DNA of 17,232 nucleotides from Anaerolineae bacterium. GTDB taxonomy: Bacteria; Chloroflexota; Anaerolineae; UBA4142. This document shows positions 5,833 through 13,322 of the stretch, piece after piece. The notes beneath the pieces are model-generated. The model was not told where the DNA came from, did not search any database, and saw nothing but the letters and a program-made list of their open reading frames with translations. The position numbers and the translations under genes are program-made. Each line of letters starts with the position of its first letter. Positions within the stretch are counted from its first letter, which is position 1. Where the stretch lies: contig JAOACU010000023.1 of NCBI GenBank assembly GCA_026417715.1, positions 1-17,232 on the forward strand, given 5' to 3'.

Positions 5833-8270
5833 GGTGACTCCTTTGCGGATTTAAGATTTGGAATTTTCGATTTTAGATTTGTTCGCGTGGCGTTTCGGAT
5901 GGCTGTATGAGAACTGCGATGACGCGCCAACGCAATCGGTAGGACTTGTTCCATTCGTTCGACGTAGATGAAATTCATCTCACGTTGCACTTTTTTCGGA
6001 ATGTCCACCATATCTTTTTTGTTTTTCTTGGGAATCAACATTGTGCGCAGTCCTGCGCGATGGGCGGCAAGCACCTTGTCGCGCAAGCCGCCGATGGGCA
6101 ACACGCGTCCGCGCAAGGTGATTTCGCCGGTCATTGCGACGTCACGATGCACGGCGCGACGCGACAGCGCGCTGATGAGCGCGGTGGCAATCGTCACCCC
6201 TGCCGATGGACCATCTTTGGGAATCGCTCCTTCGGGAACGTGAATGTGAATATCGAGTTTGTCGAAATTGACGCGCAGTCCCAGTTCGCGCGCGTGCGTA
6301 CGCGCGTACGAGAGCGCGGCTTGTGCCGATTCTTGCATCACATCACCCAACTGTCCTGTGAGAATCAAGCCGCCTTTGCCGCGCATCAACGTTACTTCGA
6401 CTGCCATTGTATCGCCGCCCGCATCGGAGACCGCGACACCAGTCGCCACACCGATTTCATCGCGTTCTTCCTTGACGCCATACGTGAACTTGGGTGGTCC
6501 CAAGTATTTTGCCAATGCGTCGCGCGTGATGATCGTTGGCGCGCGCTTGCCTTCCGCCACCGCGCGCGCGATCTTGCGACACACGTTTGCGATCTCCCGT
6601 TCCAAATTGCGTACGCCGGCTTCGTACGTGTATTCGCGAATCAAGCCGCGTAACGCTTCGTCCGAAAAACGTAAAGTCCCTGTGAGTCCGTGTTCTTCTT
6701 TTTGGCGCGGAATGATAAAATGCTTGGCGATGGCGATTTTTTCTTCTTCGATGTAGCCCGGAAATTCGATGACTTCCATTCGATCGCGCAGCGCGGGCGG
6801 AATCGGGTCGAGAATGTTCGCGGTGGTGATGAACATCACCTTCGATAAATCGTACGGCACATCGAGATAGTGATCGCTGAATGCGTGATTCTGTTCAGGG
6901 TCGAGCACTTCGAGCAGTGCCGCGCTCGGATCGCCACGAAAGTCGGCGCCGATCTTGTCCACTTCGTCGAGCATAAACACAGGGTTGACTGTGCCCGCGC
7001 GTTTCATCGTTTGGATGATGCGACCCGGCAACGCGCCGATGTATGTGCGGCGATGCCCGCGAATCTCGGCTTCATCGTGAATGCCACCCAGCGACACGCG
7101 CACGAATGTGCGCCCCAATGCTTGTGCAATCGAGCGTCCCATCGAAGTTTTGCCGGTGCCTGGCGGTCCGACGAAACACAAAATCGGCGAGCGCATTTTT
7201 TCTGCCGCGAGTTTGCGAACGGCGATGTATTCGAGGATGCGCTCTTTGGCTTTTTTCAAACCATAGTGTTGCGCGTCCAACACTTTTGCCGCCGCCGCGA
7301 CGTCCAAGTTGTCGGTCGTCATTTTTGACCAAGGCAAACTGACCAGCCAATCGAGATACGTGCGAATGATCGCCGTTTCGGGTGCCATACTCGGCATTTG
7401 CGCGAGGCGTTCGAGTTCGTGTTCGGCTTTTTCGCGCGCTTCTGCCGACATTCCGGCTTGAGCGATTTTTTCGCGCAGTTCGTTGATCTCGCGCGTTTGT
7501 GCGTCCGCTTCGCCAAGTTCGTGCTGGATGACTTTGATTTGTTCGCGCAAGTAATACTCGCGCTGGGTCTTGTCCACTTCCTCTTGGACTTGGCTGTGAA
7601 TCTTGTTTTGCAATTCCAGCACGTCCAATTCTTTAGCCAGTTCGATAGAAACTTTTTGCAGGCGCGTGACTGGATCGAGCGTCTCGAGCAATTCTTGACG
7701 TTTTTCGATGGTCAGGTTCAGCGTCGAGGCAACGAGGTCTGCCAGCGCGCCTGGCGTCTCTGAGTTCATCGCGGCGACATACGCATCTTCCGGTAAGGCG
7801 GGCGTCAGGCGCACCATTTTTTCAAACAGCGCGAGCACGGCGCGCATCAACGCTTCGGTTTCCAACGAGGGAGTGTACGTTTCGATCAGAGGTTGCACGC
7901 GCGCGTACAGATACGGTTCGGTCTGCGTGATTTCGATGAGGCGGACGCGCGTTTCGCCCTGCGCGACGATGACTGATGTGCCATCGGGCATTCGCATCAA
8001 GCGTCCGAGTGCAACTTGGGTGCCGATGGAATAAAGATCGTCAATGTGCGGTTCTGTTATTTCGGGATCGCGTTGCAAAAAGATGACGATGGGTTGATTG
8101 CGATCGTTCGCCATTTCGATTGCGCGCACCGAGCGTTCACGCCCGACGATGAGTTGTCCCATCAGTCGCGGAAAGATGACCAGATCGCGCACAGGCACGA
8201 GTGGATATTCGGGTAGGTTCAACATATCCGTTGAACGCGTCGGTTTCTTTTCGTCGTTCTTACGCGGCAT
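5829..8270 (-). CDS. lon: ATP-dependent Lon protease
   Basis: An 813-residue LonA-type protease: N-terminal substrate-binding domain (about 20-215), coiled-coil linker (about 215-300), AAA+ module with Walker A GPPGTGKT (368-375) and Walker B VFMLDEVD (431-438), and a C-terminal serine protease domain with the Ser-Lys dyad S689 (PKDGPSAG) and K732 (LRDKVLAA). It degrades misfolded and regulatory proteins in the cytosol. ATG at 8270 is preceded by CAGGAG at 6 nt. A sigma70-type promoter lies 24-52 nt upstream. The last 20 or so residues (TNLKSKIPNLKSAKESP) go beyond the normal Lon end and are encoded by a heptamer array. Its stop overlaps the TTG of the zinc-ribbon gene. Confidence 0.97.
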   Translation of the reverse strand: MPRKNDEKKPTRSTDMLNLPEYPLVPVRDLVIFPRLMGQLIVGRERSVRAIEMANDRNQPIVIFLQRDPEITEPHIDDLYSIGTQVALGRLMRMPDGTSVIVAQGETRVRLIEITQTEPYLYARVQPLIETYTPSLETEALMRAVLALFEKMVRLTPALPEDAYVAAMNSETPGALADLVASTLNLTIEKRQELLETLDPVTRLQKVSIELAKELDVLELQNKIHSQVQEEVDKTQREYYLREQIKVIQHELGEADAQTREINELREKIAQAGMSAEAREKAEHELERLAQMPSMAPETAIIRTYLDWLVSLPWSKMTTDNLDVAAAAKVLDAQHYGLKKAKERILEYIAVRKLAAEKMRSPILCFVGPPGTGKTSMGRSIAQALGRTFVRVSLGGIHDEAEIRGHRRTYIGALPGRIIQTMKRAGTVNPVFMLDEVDKIGADFRGDPSAALLEVLDPEQNHAFSDHYLDVPYDLSKVMFITTANILDPIPPALRDRMEVIEFPGYIEEEKIAIAKHFIIPRQKEEHGLTGTLRFSDEALRGLIREYTYEAGVRNLEREIANVCRKIARAVAEGKRAPTIITRDALAKYLGPPKFTYGVKEERDEIGVATGVAVSDAGGDTMAVEVTLMRGKGGLILTGQLGDVMQESAQAALSYARTHARELGLRVNFDKLDIHIHVPEGAIPKDGPSAGVTIATALISALSRRAVHRDVAMTGEITLRGRVLPIGGLRDKVLAAHRAGLRTMLIPKKNKKDMVDIPKKVQREMNFIYVERMEQVLPIALARHRSSHTAIRNATRTNLKSKIPNLKSAKESP
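5846..5880. repeat. Heptamer array B (NNGATTT), read through as Lon C-terminal codons
   Basis: Five consecutive 7-nt units ending in gattt or aattt on the plus strand (aaatcta-type on the coding strand). They lie inside the 3' end of lon and encode a 7-residue repeat, NLKSKIP then NLKSAKE, just before the stop. Same period as the intergenic arrays but a different unit. Confidence 0.8.
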
Positions 8271-8293
8271 TCGTTACTCCTGTTTCCAGCGCA

Positions 8294-8322
8294 ATAATAC
8301 CACACAGGGAAAGGTGTGTCAA
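8294..8322 (-). promoter_or_regulatory. Sigma70-type promoter of lon
   Basis: On the minus strand a consensus -35 TTGACA (8322-8317) is followed after exactly 17 bp by a -10 TATTAT (8299-8294). This leaves a leader of about 17-20 nt carrying the CAGGAG ribosome site. The spacer holds a small inverted repeat (cacac at 8301-8305, gtgtg at 8314-8318), a possible but weak operator. No CIRCE or HAIR heat-shock element was seen. Confidence 0.75.
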
Positions 8323-8343
8323 AGAGTGGGGCGGAGTAAGGTA

Positions 8344-8380
8344 ATTGGGTGATTGGGTGATTTGGGTGATTGGGTGATGG
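8344..8380. repeat. Short tandem array C (ATTGGGTG, about 8-nt period)
   Basis: Three exact copies of attgggtg plus one copy with an extra T, ending in a partial unit, between the lon promoter and the MITE-like element. The last partial unit runs into the left copy of the 9-bp flanking duplication. Confidence 0.8.
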
Positions 8381-8381
8381 C

Positions 8382-8536
8382 AAGGGCTGGTGCAAAGTCT
8401 ATTGACAGGCGAATAAATTCACGCCAACGACCACCCGAAGCCGACCTGCGTCGGCTAAGCTAGCCCGCGAAGGCGGGCTTGGGGTTGTTGTCGCGGCGAC
8501 TTCGAGTCGCCAACTCCGACTTTGCACCAGCCCTAA
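8382..8536. mobile_element. MITE-like structured element with 17-bp terminal inverted repeats
   Basis: A 155-bp non-coding unit in the lon-citrate synthase control region. Perfect 17-bp inverted repeats close it: agggctggtgcaaagtc at 8383-8399, and its complement at 8518-8534. The 9-bp direct repeat ggtgatggc flanks it at 8373-8381 and 8537-8545, as expected of a target-site duplication. Inside are three hairpins with 7-bp stems: 8439-8445/8450-8456, 8462-8468/8473-8479 and 8495-8501/8505-8511. No ORF is present, so any movement would need a transposase in trans. The internal GC hairpins recall dispersed repeats of cyanobacteria and Chloroflexota (memory, not checked). A structured RNA is the alternative. 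Confidence 0.65.
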
Positions 8537-8554
8537 GGTGATGGCGCGGGGTGG

Positions 8555-8583
8555 TTGACAGTGTATCGCTCATTGTGTAAAAT
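8555..8583 (+). promoter_or_regulatory. Sigma70-type promoter of the citrate synthase operon
   Basis: Consensus -35 TTGACA (8555-8560), 17-bp spacer, -10 TAAAAT (8578-8583). Transcription would start near 8590, giving a leader of about 70-75 nt that holds a small hairpin (ctaaac ... gtttag, about 8619-8638) and the GGAGG ribosome site at 8650-8654. The MITE-like element ends 18 bp upstream of the -35 box. Confidence 0.75.
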
Positions 8584-8663
8584 CCCCTACGCTTGAAACT
8601 TGCCAGCGATGTATGCATCTAAACTGATGAGGGTTTAGAAAAAAATTTTGGAGGGTTGATGAG

Positions 8664-9965
8664 ATGATCCTGCACGACAAATTGAACGAAATCATTCCCG
8701 TGTGGCGTGAACGCGTCCGCAAATTGCTCAAAGAACACGGTCACGTCAAGGTCAACGATTTTACGATCGAGCAAGTGTACGGTGGGATGCGCGATGTCGA
8801 AGTGCTGGTCACCGATATTTCGTACGTGGATCCCGCGACGGGAATTCGTTTTCGCGGTTACACGATTCCCGAAGTGTTGGAAAAATTACCCAAAGCCGAT
8901 GGCGCGACGATGCCGTACGTCGGTGGGCTGTACTATTTGCTTCTGACCGGCGAAATTCCGACACGCGAGCAAGCGCGCGCGGTCGAAGCGGAATGGCAGG
9001 CGCGCGCGTTCGTTCCCGCGCACGTCGAAAATGTTTTGCGCGTGATGCCCGACGAAACGCATCCAATGACCTTGTTCTCGCAAGGTATTCTCGCGCTACA
9101 AACTGAAGCGCAGTTCGTCAAACGCTATCACGCGGGGATGAAAAAAGACGAGTACTGGATTCCGACGCTCGAAGATAGTCTCAACCTGATTGCGAAACTT
9201 CCCGTGCTCGCCGCGATGATCTATTGCAAAAAGTATAGCAAGTGCGAGATGGGTCAAGCCGATCCGAATTTGGATTGGGCAGGTAACTTTGCGCGACGAC
9301 TCGGTATCGTGAACAAGGAGTACGAAGACCTGTCGCGCTTGTATTTCATTCTCCATTCCGACCACGAAAGCGGGAACGTGAGCGCGCACACGGTTCACCT
9401 CGTCGGCTCGGCGTTGTCCGATGCGTATCTCGCGTTCTCCGCAGGGATGAACGGACTGGCGGGACCGTTGCACGGCTTGGCGAACCAAGAGTGCTTGGCA
9501 TGGTTGTTGAGTGTGCGCGAGAGATTCGGTGGTGTGCCAACCAAAGAGCAGTTGGAGCAATTCGCGAACGAAACGCTTGCCGCCGGCAAAGTGATTCCCG
9601 GTTACGGTCACGCGGTTCTCCGCACACCGGATCCGCGCTTTGTGGCGCAGTACGAATTCGGCAAAAAATATTTTCCCGATGACGAGTTGTTCCGCATCGC
9701 CGAGTTGGTATACCAAGTTGTCCCTGGCGTTCTCAAGGCGCAAGGCAAAGCGAAAAATCCCTGGCCCAACGTGGATGCCATCAGCGGCACGTTACAGTAT
9801 CACTATGGCGTGCGCGAGTTCGATTTCTACACGGTGCTGTTTGGCGTTAGCCGCGCGTTGGGTGTCACCGCGAACTTGGTGTGGGCGCGCGCGCTTGGTT
9901 TGCCCATCGAACGCCCCAAGTCGCTCACAACGGCGATGTTGGAAGAGATTGCGCGCAAGGCGTGA
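8664..9965 (+). CDS. gltA: Citrate synthase, mitochondrial (eukaryotic-like) type
   Basis: A 433-residue citrate synthase that condenses oxaloacetate and acetyl-CoA at TCA entry. The catalytic triad is visible by comparison with the pig enzyme: H270 in GPLHGLANQE, H316 in GYGHAVLR, D371 in NVDAISG. The stretches LHSDHESGNVSAHTVHLVGS (230-249) and YTVLFGVSRALGV (389-401) are those of mitochondrial citrate synthases rather than of the E. coli hexameric NADH-sensitive or short Gram-positive types. Such eukaryotic-like forms are known in Geobacteraceae. ATG at 8664 follows GGAGG by about 9 nt; the nearby ATG at 8659 closes at once. It leads a plus-strand cluster that also contains malate dehydrogenase. 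Confidence 0.95.
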   Translation: MILHDKLNEIIPVWRERVRKLLKEHGHVKVNDFTIEQVYGGMRDVEVLVTDISYVDPATGIRFRGYTIPEVLEKLPKADGATMPYVGGLYYLLLTGEIPTREQARAVEAEWQARAFVPAHVENVLRVMPDETHPMTLFSQGILALQTEAQFVKRYHAGMKKDEYWIPTLEDSLNLIAKLPVLAAMIYCKKYSKCEMGQADPNLDWAGNFARRLGIVNKEYEDLSRLYFILHSDHESGNVSAHTVHLVGSALSDAYLAFSAGMNGLAGPLHGLANQECLAWLLSVRERFGGVPTKEQLEQFANETLAAGKVIPGYGHAVLRTPDPRFVAQYEFGKKYFPDDELFRIAELVYQVVPGVLKAQGKAKNPWPNVDAISGTLQYHYGVREFDFYTVLFGVSRALGVTANLVWARALGLPIERPKSLTTAMLEEIARKA

Positions 9966-10033
9966 TACGTGATACGCAATACGCAATACGAAATACGAAA
10001 TACGAAATACTGCGTATTGCGTATTCCGTGTTG
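9964..10033. repeat. Heptamer array D (AATACGA / CGTATTG)
   Basis: About ten 7-nt units starting inside the citrate synthase stop codon. Units of the type gatacgc and aatacga switch to the complement cgtattg and cgtattc near 10013. The left arm at 9975-9990 pairs with 10013-10028 with one mismatch, so the transcript can form a long hairpin between citrate synthase and yqhQ. The end is 17 nt before the yqhQ start. Confidence 0.85.
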
Positions 10034-10050
10034 GTGTTGAAGAGGTTGCA

Positions 10051-11016
10051 TTGAACGATAAACAAATTTACGGCGGTCAAGCGGGCATCGAAGGAGTGAT
10101 GATGCGCGGCAAAAAGTACGTCGCGTGCGCGGTGCGCGATCCGCACGGCAACATTGTCACCACCACCGAGCCGCTCTCGCCCGCGATCTACGCAAGTCGC
10201 TGGGCAAAGATTCCGTTCCTACGCGCGGTGACGATTCTGTGGGATACACTCGTGCTGGGAACGAAAATGCTGATGTATTCCGCGAACATCGCGGTCGAGG
10301 AAGAGGCAAAGAAGAACGCGGAGACAACATCAAACACGTCAAACGCCGCGCGCGCATCGAGCGATCCGCCGCAAGCCATTTCGACAGGAATGGCACTTGG
10401 CACGGTACTGATCGCGCTCGCGTTCGGTATCGGTTTGTTTTTTGTGTTGCCGCTCGCGCTCGTGAACATCGCCGATCCGTACTTGAACGCATCGTTTGCG
10501 AGCGAAAATGTCGCGTCGTTCGTGAGTAACATTCTTGAAGGCATTATTCGCCTCGCGCTGTTCCTCGCGTACATCTACCTCATCGGCTTGATGCCCGATA
10601 TTCGGCGCGTGTTTGCGTATCACGGCGCGGAACACAAAACGATTGCTGCTGACGAAGCAGGCGCGCCACTCGTGCCTGAAACGATTCAGCAGTACAGCAA
10701 AGCGCATCCGCGTTGCGGCACGGGCTTTTTGCTCGTCGTCGTTGTCGTTTCGATTTTCGTGTTCGCGCTTTTGGGACGCCCACCAATGGAGTGGCGCATC
10801 GCGTCGCGCATCGTGCTGATACCGGTGATCGCCGCGCTCAGTTACGAACTGATCAAATTTGCTTCGGCGCACAAGTCGAATCCACTGTTGAACTATCTAG
10901 TGGTGCAACCGAGTCTCGCGTTGCAATCACTCACCACGCGCGAACCCGACGCGCAGATGATCGAGGTCGCGGTGGTTGCGTTGCAAACCGTCAAGCAAAA
11001 AGAGAAAGGAGATTGA
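10051..11016 (+). CDS. yqhQ: YqhQ-like DUF1385 membrane protein
   Basis: A 321-residue DUF1385 protein. Family signatures are YGGQAGIEGVMMRGKK (7-22), the histidine motif AYHGAEHKTI (189-198) and HPRCGTGFLL (219-228). Hydrophobic segments lie at about 114-138, 162-181, 223-242 and 252-268, so it is an integral membrane protein. Its role is not settled in any organism to my knowledge. The TTG start at 10051 is chosen because it gives the conserved N terminus directly and has AGAGG 5 nt upstream; no ATG gives that start. A low-complexity stretch (KKNAETTSNTSNAARASSDPP, 87-107) precedes the first helix. It ends 3 nt before mdh, whose ribosome site lies over its stop, so the two are co-translated. 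Confidence 0.85.
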   Translation: MNDKQIYGGQAGIEGVMMRGKKYVACAVRDPHGNIVTTTEPLSPAIYASRWAKIPFLRAVTILWDTLVLGTKMLMYSANIAVEEEAKKNAETTSNTSNAARASSDPPQAISTGMALGTVLIALAFGIGLFFVLPLALVNIADPYLNASFASENVASFVSNILEGIIRLALFLAYIYLIGLMPDIRRVFAYHGAEHKTIAADEAGAPLVPETIQQYSKAHPRCGTGFLLVVVVVSIFVFALLGRPPMEWRIASRIVLIPVIAALSYELIKFASAHKSNPLLNYLVVQPSLALQSLTTREPDAQMIEVAVVALQTVKQKEKGD

Positions 11017-11019
11017 AAA

Positions 11020-11961
11020 ATGCGAAAGAAAATCACCGTTGTTGGTGCAGGGTTCGTTGGTGCAACGACCGCACAACGTTTGGCAGAACGCAATTACGCC
11101 GATATTTTACTTGCCGATGTGACTGAATTCATCGCTGAGGGCAAAGCCCTCGATTTGCTCGAAGCAGGTCCCATCGTCGGATACGATGTGAACATCAGTG
11201 GCGTCACGATCAAAGACGGCACGGGCTATGAAAAAATCGCCGGGTCGGATGTGATTGTGATGACGGCTGGCATTGCGCGTAAGCCCGGAATGAGTCGTGA
11301 TGATTTGATCTTGACAAATATGAAAATCGTCGGTGGGTGGGCGGAACAAATCGCCAAGTACGCGCCCAACGCCATCGTCATCGTCGTCACAAATCCGGTG
11401 GACGCAATGACGCAATTGATGTGGCATGTGACCAAATTCCCCAAACATCGCGTTATCGGTCAGGCAGGTGTGTTGGACAGCGCGCGCTTTCGCACGTTCG
11501 TCGCGCTGGAACTCGGCGTGTCGGTGCAAAACGTGGAGGCGTACGTGCTTGGCGCACACGGCGATCAAATGGTCCCGCTTCCGCGCTATACGACTGTGGC
11601 AGGCATTCCCATCACCGAATTGTTGCCAAAGGAAAAAATTGACGCGCTGGTCAAGCGCACGCGCGATGGCGGCGCAGAGATTGTGAATCTCCTCAAGACC
11701 GGTTCCGCGTTCTACGCACCTAGCGCGGCAGTCGCCGAGATGGTGGACGCGATCTTTTTCGACAAGAAGAAAATCTTGCCGTGCATCGCATACCTCGAAG
11801 GCGAATATGGCATCAGCGGTGTGTACGCTGGTGTGCCCGTGCGACTCGGCTCACAAGGTATCGAAGAAATCATCGAATTCAAGTTGAACGACGAAGAACT
11901 TGCCGCGTTACGCAAATCGGCGGACGCGGTGCGCGCGTTGAACAAGGTGATGGGAATTTGA
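11020..11961 (+). CDS. mdh: Malate dehydrogenase (LDH-like type)
   Basis: A 313-residue NAD-dependent malate dehydrogenase, the step just before citrate synthase in the TCA cycle. It has the dinucleotide fold GAGFVGA (9-15), D33 at the end of the second strand favouring NAD over NADP, the mobile loop IARKPGMSRDD with substrate arginines R87 and R93 (diagnostic for malate rather than lactate), N125 in VTNPVD, D153/R156 in LDSARFR and catalytic H180 in GAHGD. The ribosome site AAAGGAG overlaps the yqhQ stop. Its stop codon is the first part of heptamer array E. Grouping with citrate synthase suggests coordinated TCA expression. Confidence 0.96.
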   Translation: MRKKITVVGAGFVGATTAQRLAERNYADILLADVTEFIAEGKALDLLEAGPIVGYDVNISGVTIKDGTGYEKIAGSDVIVMTAGIARKPGMSRDDLILTNMKIVGGWAEQIAKYAPNAIVIVVTNPVDAMTQLMWHVTKFPKHRVIGQAGVLDSARFRTFVALELGVSVQNVEAYVLGAHGDQMVPLPRYTTVAGIPITELLPKEKIDALVKRTRDGGAEIVNLLKTGSAFYAPSAAVAEMVDAIFFDKKKILPCIAYLEGEYGISGVYAGVPVRLGSQGIEEIIEFKLNDEELAALRKSADAVRALNKVMGI

Positions 11962-12008
11962 CAAAGGACGAAAGACGAAGGACGAAGGTCGTTCGTCTTT
12001 CGTCAGAG
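11960..12008. repeat. Heptamer array E (GACGAAG / GTCTTTC), palindromic
   Basis: Seven 7-nt units start in the mdh stop codon and end at the ribosome site of the M16 gene. A perfect 13-bp inverted repeat (11967-11979 with 11992-12004, 12-nt loop) is formed because the units switch from gacgaaa/gacgaag to their complement. The unit is the same as in array A, 6.5 kb away. Confidence 0.85.
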
Positions 12009-12015
12009 AGGTGAA

Positions 12016-13322
12016 ATGAACGGCATTCTGGAAACACAACTCGATAACGGACTCAAGGTGTTGCTCAAACCCGTACGTACCGCGCCTGTTGCAACGTTCT
12101 GGGTGTGGTATCGCGTCGGCTCGCGCAATGAAGTGCCGGGCAAGACCGGTATTTCGCACTGGGTTGAGCATATGATGTTCAAAGGCACGCCGTCGTTGGG
12201 CAAGGGCGAAATTATGCACCTCATCAATCGCAACGGCGGTGTGGACAATGCGTTCACGTCCGCCGATTACACGGCGTACTTTGAACTCCTGCCGAGTGAT
12301 CGCATTGACCTTGCCCTGCGTATCGAATCGGATCGAATGGTGAACGCGCTGTTCGATCCGAACGAAGTGGAGAGCGAACGCACCGTGATCATTTCGGAAC
12401 GCGAAGGTGCGGAGAACGAGCCGCGCTTTTGGTTGGGCGAAGAGGTGCTTGCGCTCGCGTTCAAAGTGCATCCGTATCATCACGACACGATTGGTTGGAA
12501 GACCGATTTGCTCAACATCACGCGCGACGATTTGTACGCGCACTACAAGACGTACTATGCACCGAACAATGCGGTGATTGTGGCAGCGGGCGATTTCGAT
12601 GCGAACGAAATGCTAACCAAGATTCAAGACGCGTTCGGTGCGATTCCGCGTGGCAAAGACATTCCGCCGGTAACCAGCGTTGAGCCGCCGCAAGAAGGCG
12701 AGCGGCGTGTAACGTTGAAACGTCCAGGACCGCTTGCCTATTTTCACGCCTTGTATCACGCGCCCAAAGCCAGCGACCCGGATTTCCTTCCGGCTTTTGT
12801 GCTCGCAGGCATTTTGTCGGGCGTGGGCGGAATGAGTTTTTCCGGCGGCGCAAGTCCGGGACGTTCATCGCGCTTGTATCGCGCGTTGGTCGAGACCGGC
12901 TTGGCAACGGACGTGAGTTGCAGTTTCCGCGCCACGTTGGATCCGGCACACTCGATGTGACCGCGACGGCGCGACCTGGTGTGCCCATCGAAAAAGTCGA
13001 ACGCGCGATCTTTGCCGAGTTGGACAAGGTCGCCAGCAAAGGTGTGACCCAAGCCGAACTCGACAAGGTCATCAAACAGGCGCGCGCGCAATTCGTCTAC
13101 GCGATGGACGGCGTGATGAATGTCGGCGGTTGGTTGGGACAGTTGGAGATGGTTGCATCCTACAAAATGTACGATACGTTTCTCGATAATCTGATGAAGG
13201 TGACGCGCGACGATATTCGACGCGTGGCAGAAAAATACTTGCGCGAGACGAATCGCACCGTCGGCTGGTTCATTCCGACGAATGGCAGCGCGCCACGCGC
13301 GCGACGAGGAGGACACGCGTGA
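12016..13322 (+). pseudogene. M16 zinc peptidase, catalytic partner, broken by a 1-nt frameshift
   Basis: An M16B (PMP-beta-like) peptidase split over two frames. The first frame (12016-12960, 314 codons) carries the inverted zinc motif HxxEH (H48, E51, H52 in HWVEHMMFKGT) and the distal ligand E128 (IISEREGAENEP), so it is catalytic. It stops early; the second frame continues with GTLDVTATARPGVPIEKVERAIFAELDKVASKGVTQAEL to 13322. Restoring one base near 12943-12945 gives the continuous LDPGTLDVTATARPG and a normal length of about 435 residues. The ribosome site GAGAGG precedes the ATG, and the 3' end still overlaps the partner gene by GTGA. The good condition of both halves makes a sequencing or assembly error, or a very recent mutation, more likely than old decay. 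Confidence 0.85.
12941..12960 (+). other. Frameshift site and premature stop in the M16 catalytic gene
   Basis: Frame 1 reads LDPAHSM then TGA at 12958-12960. A single added base within 12943-12945 (atccggc) would link to the downstream frame. The site is not a homopolymer or a slippery heptamer, so programmed frameshifting is unlikely. Confidence 0.75.

Noticed and set aside
8300..8319. CIRCE or HAIR heat-shock operator in the lon promoter
   Set aside because: Only 5-bp arms (cacac/gtgtg) with 8-nt spacing are present, matching neither consensus.
9096..9743. 215-codon open frame antisense to citrate synthase
   Set aside because: It lies wholly within a confidently identified gene and shows no protein family features; it follows from the codon bias of the real gene.
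11908..12543. 211-codon minus-strand frame over the mdh-M16 junction
   Set aside because: It crosses two real genes and array E, with composition typical of an antisense shadow.
12941..12960. Programmed ribosomal frameshift in the M16 gene
   Set aside because: There is no slippery heptamer or internal Shine-Dalgarno-like stimulator at the site, and M16 enzymes are not known to use frameshifting.
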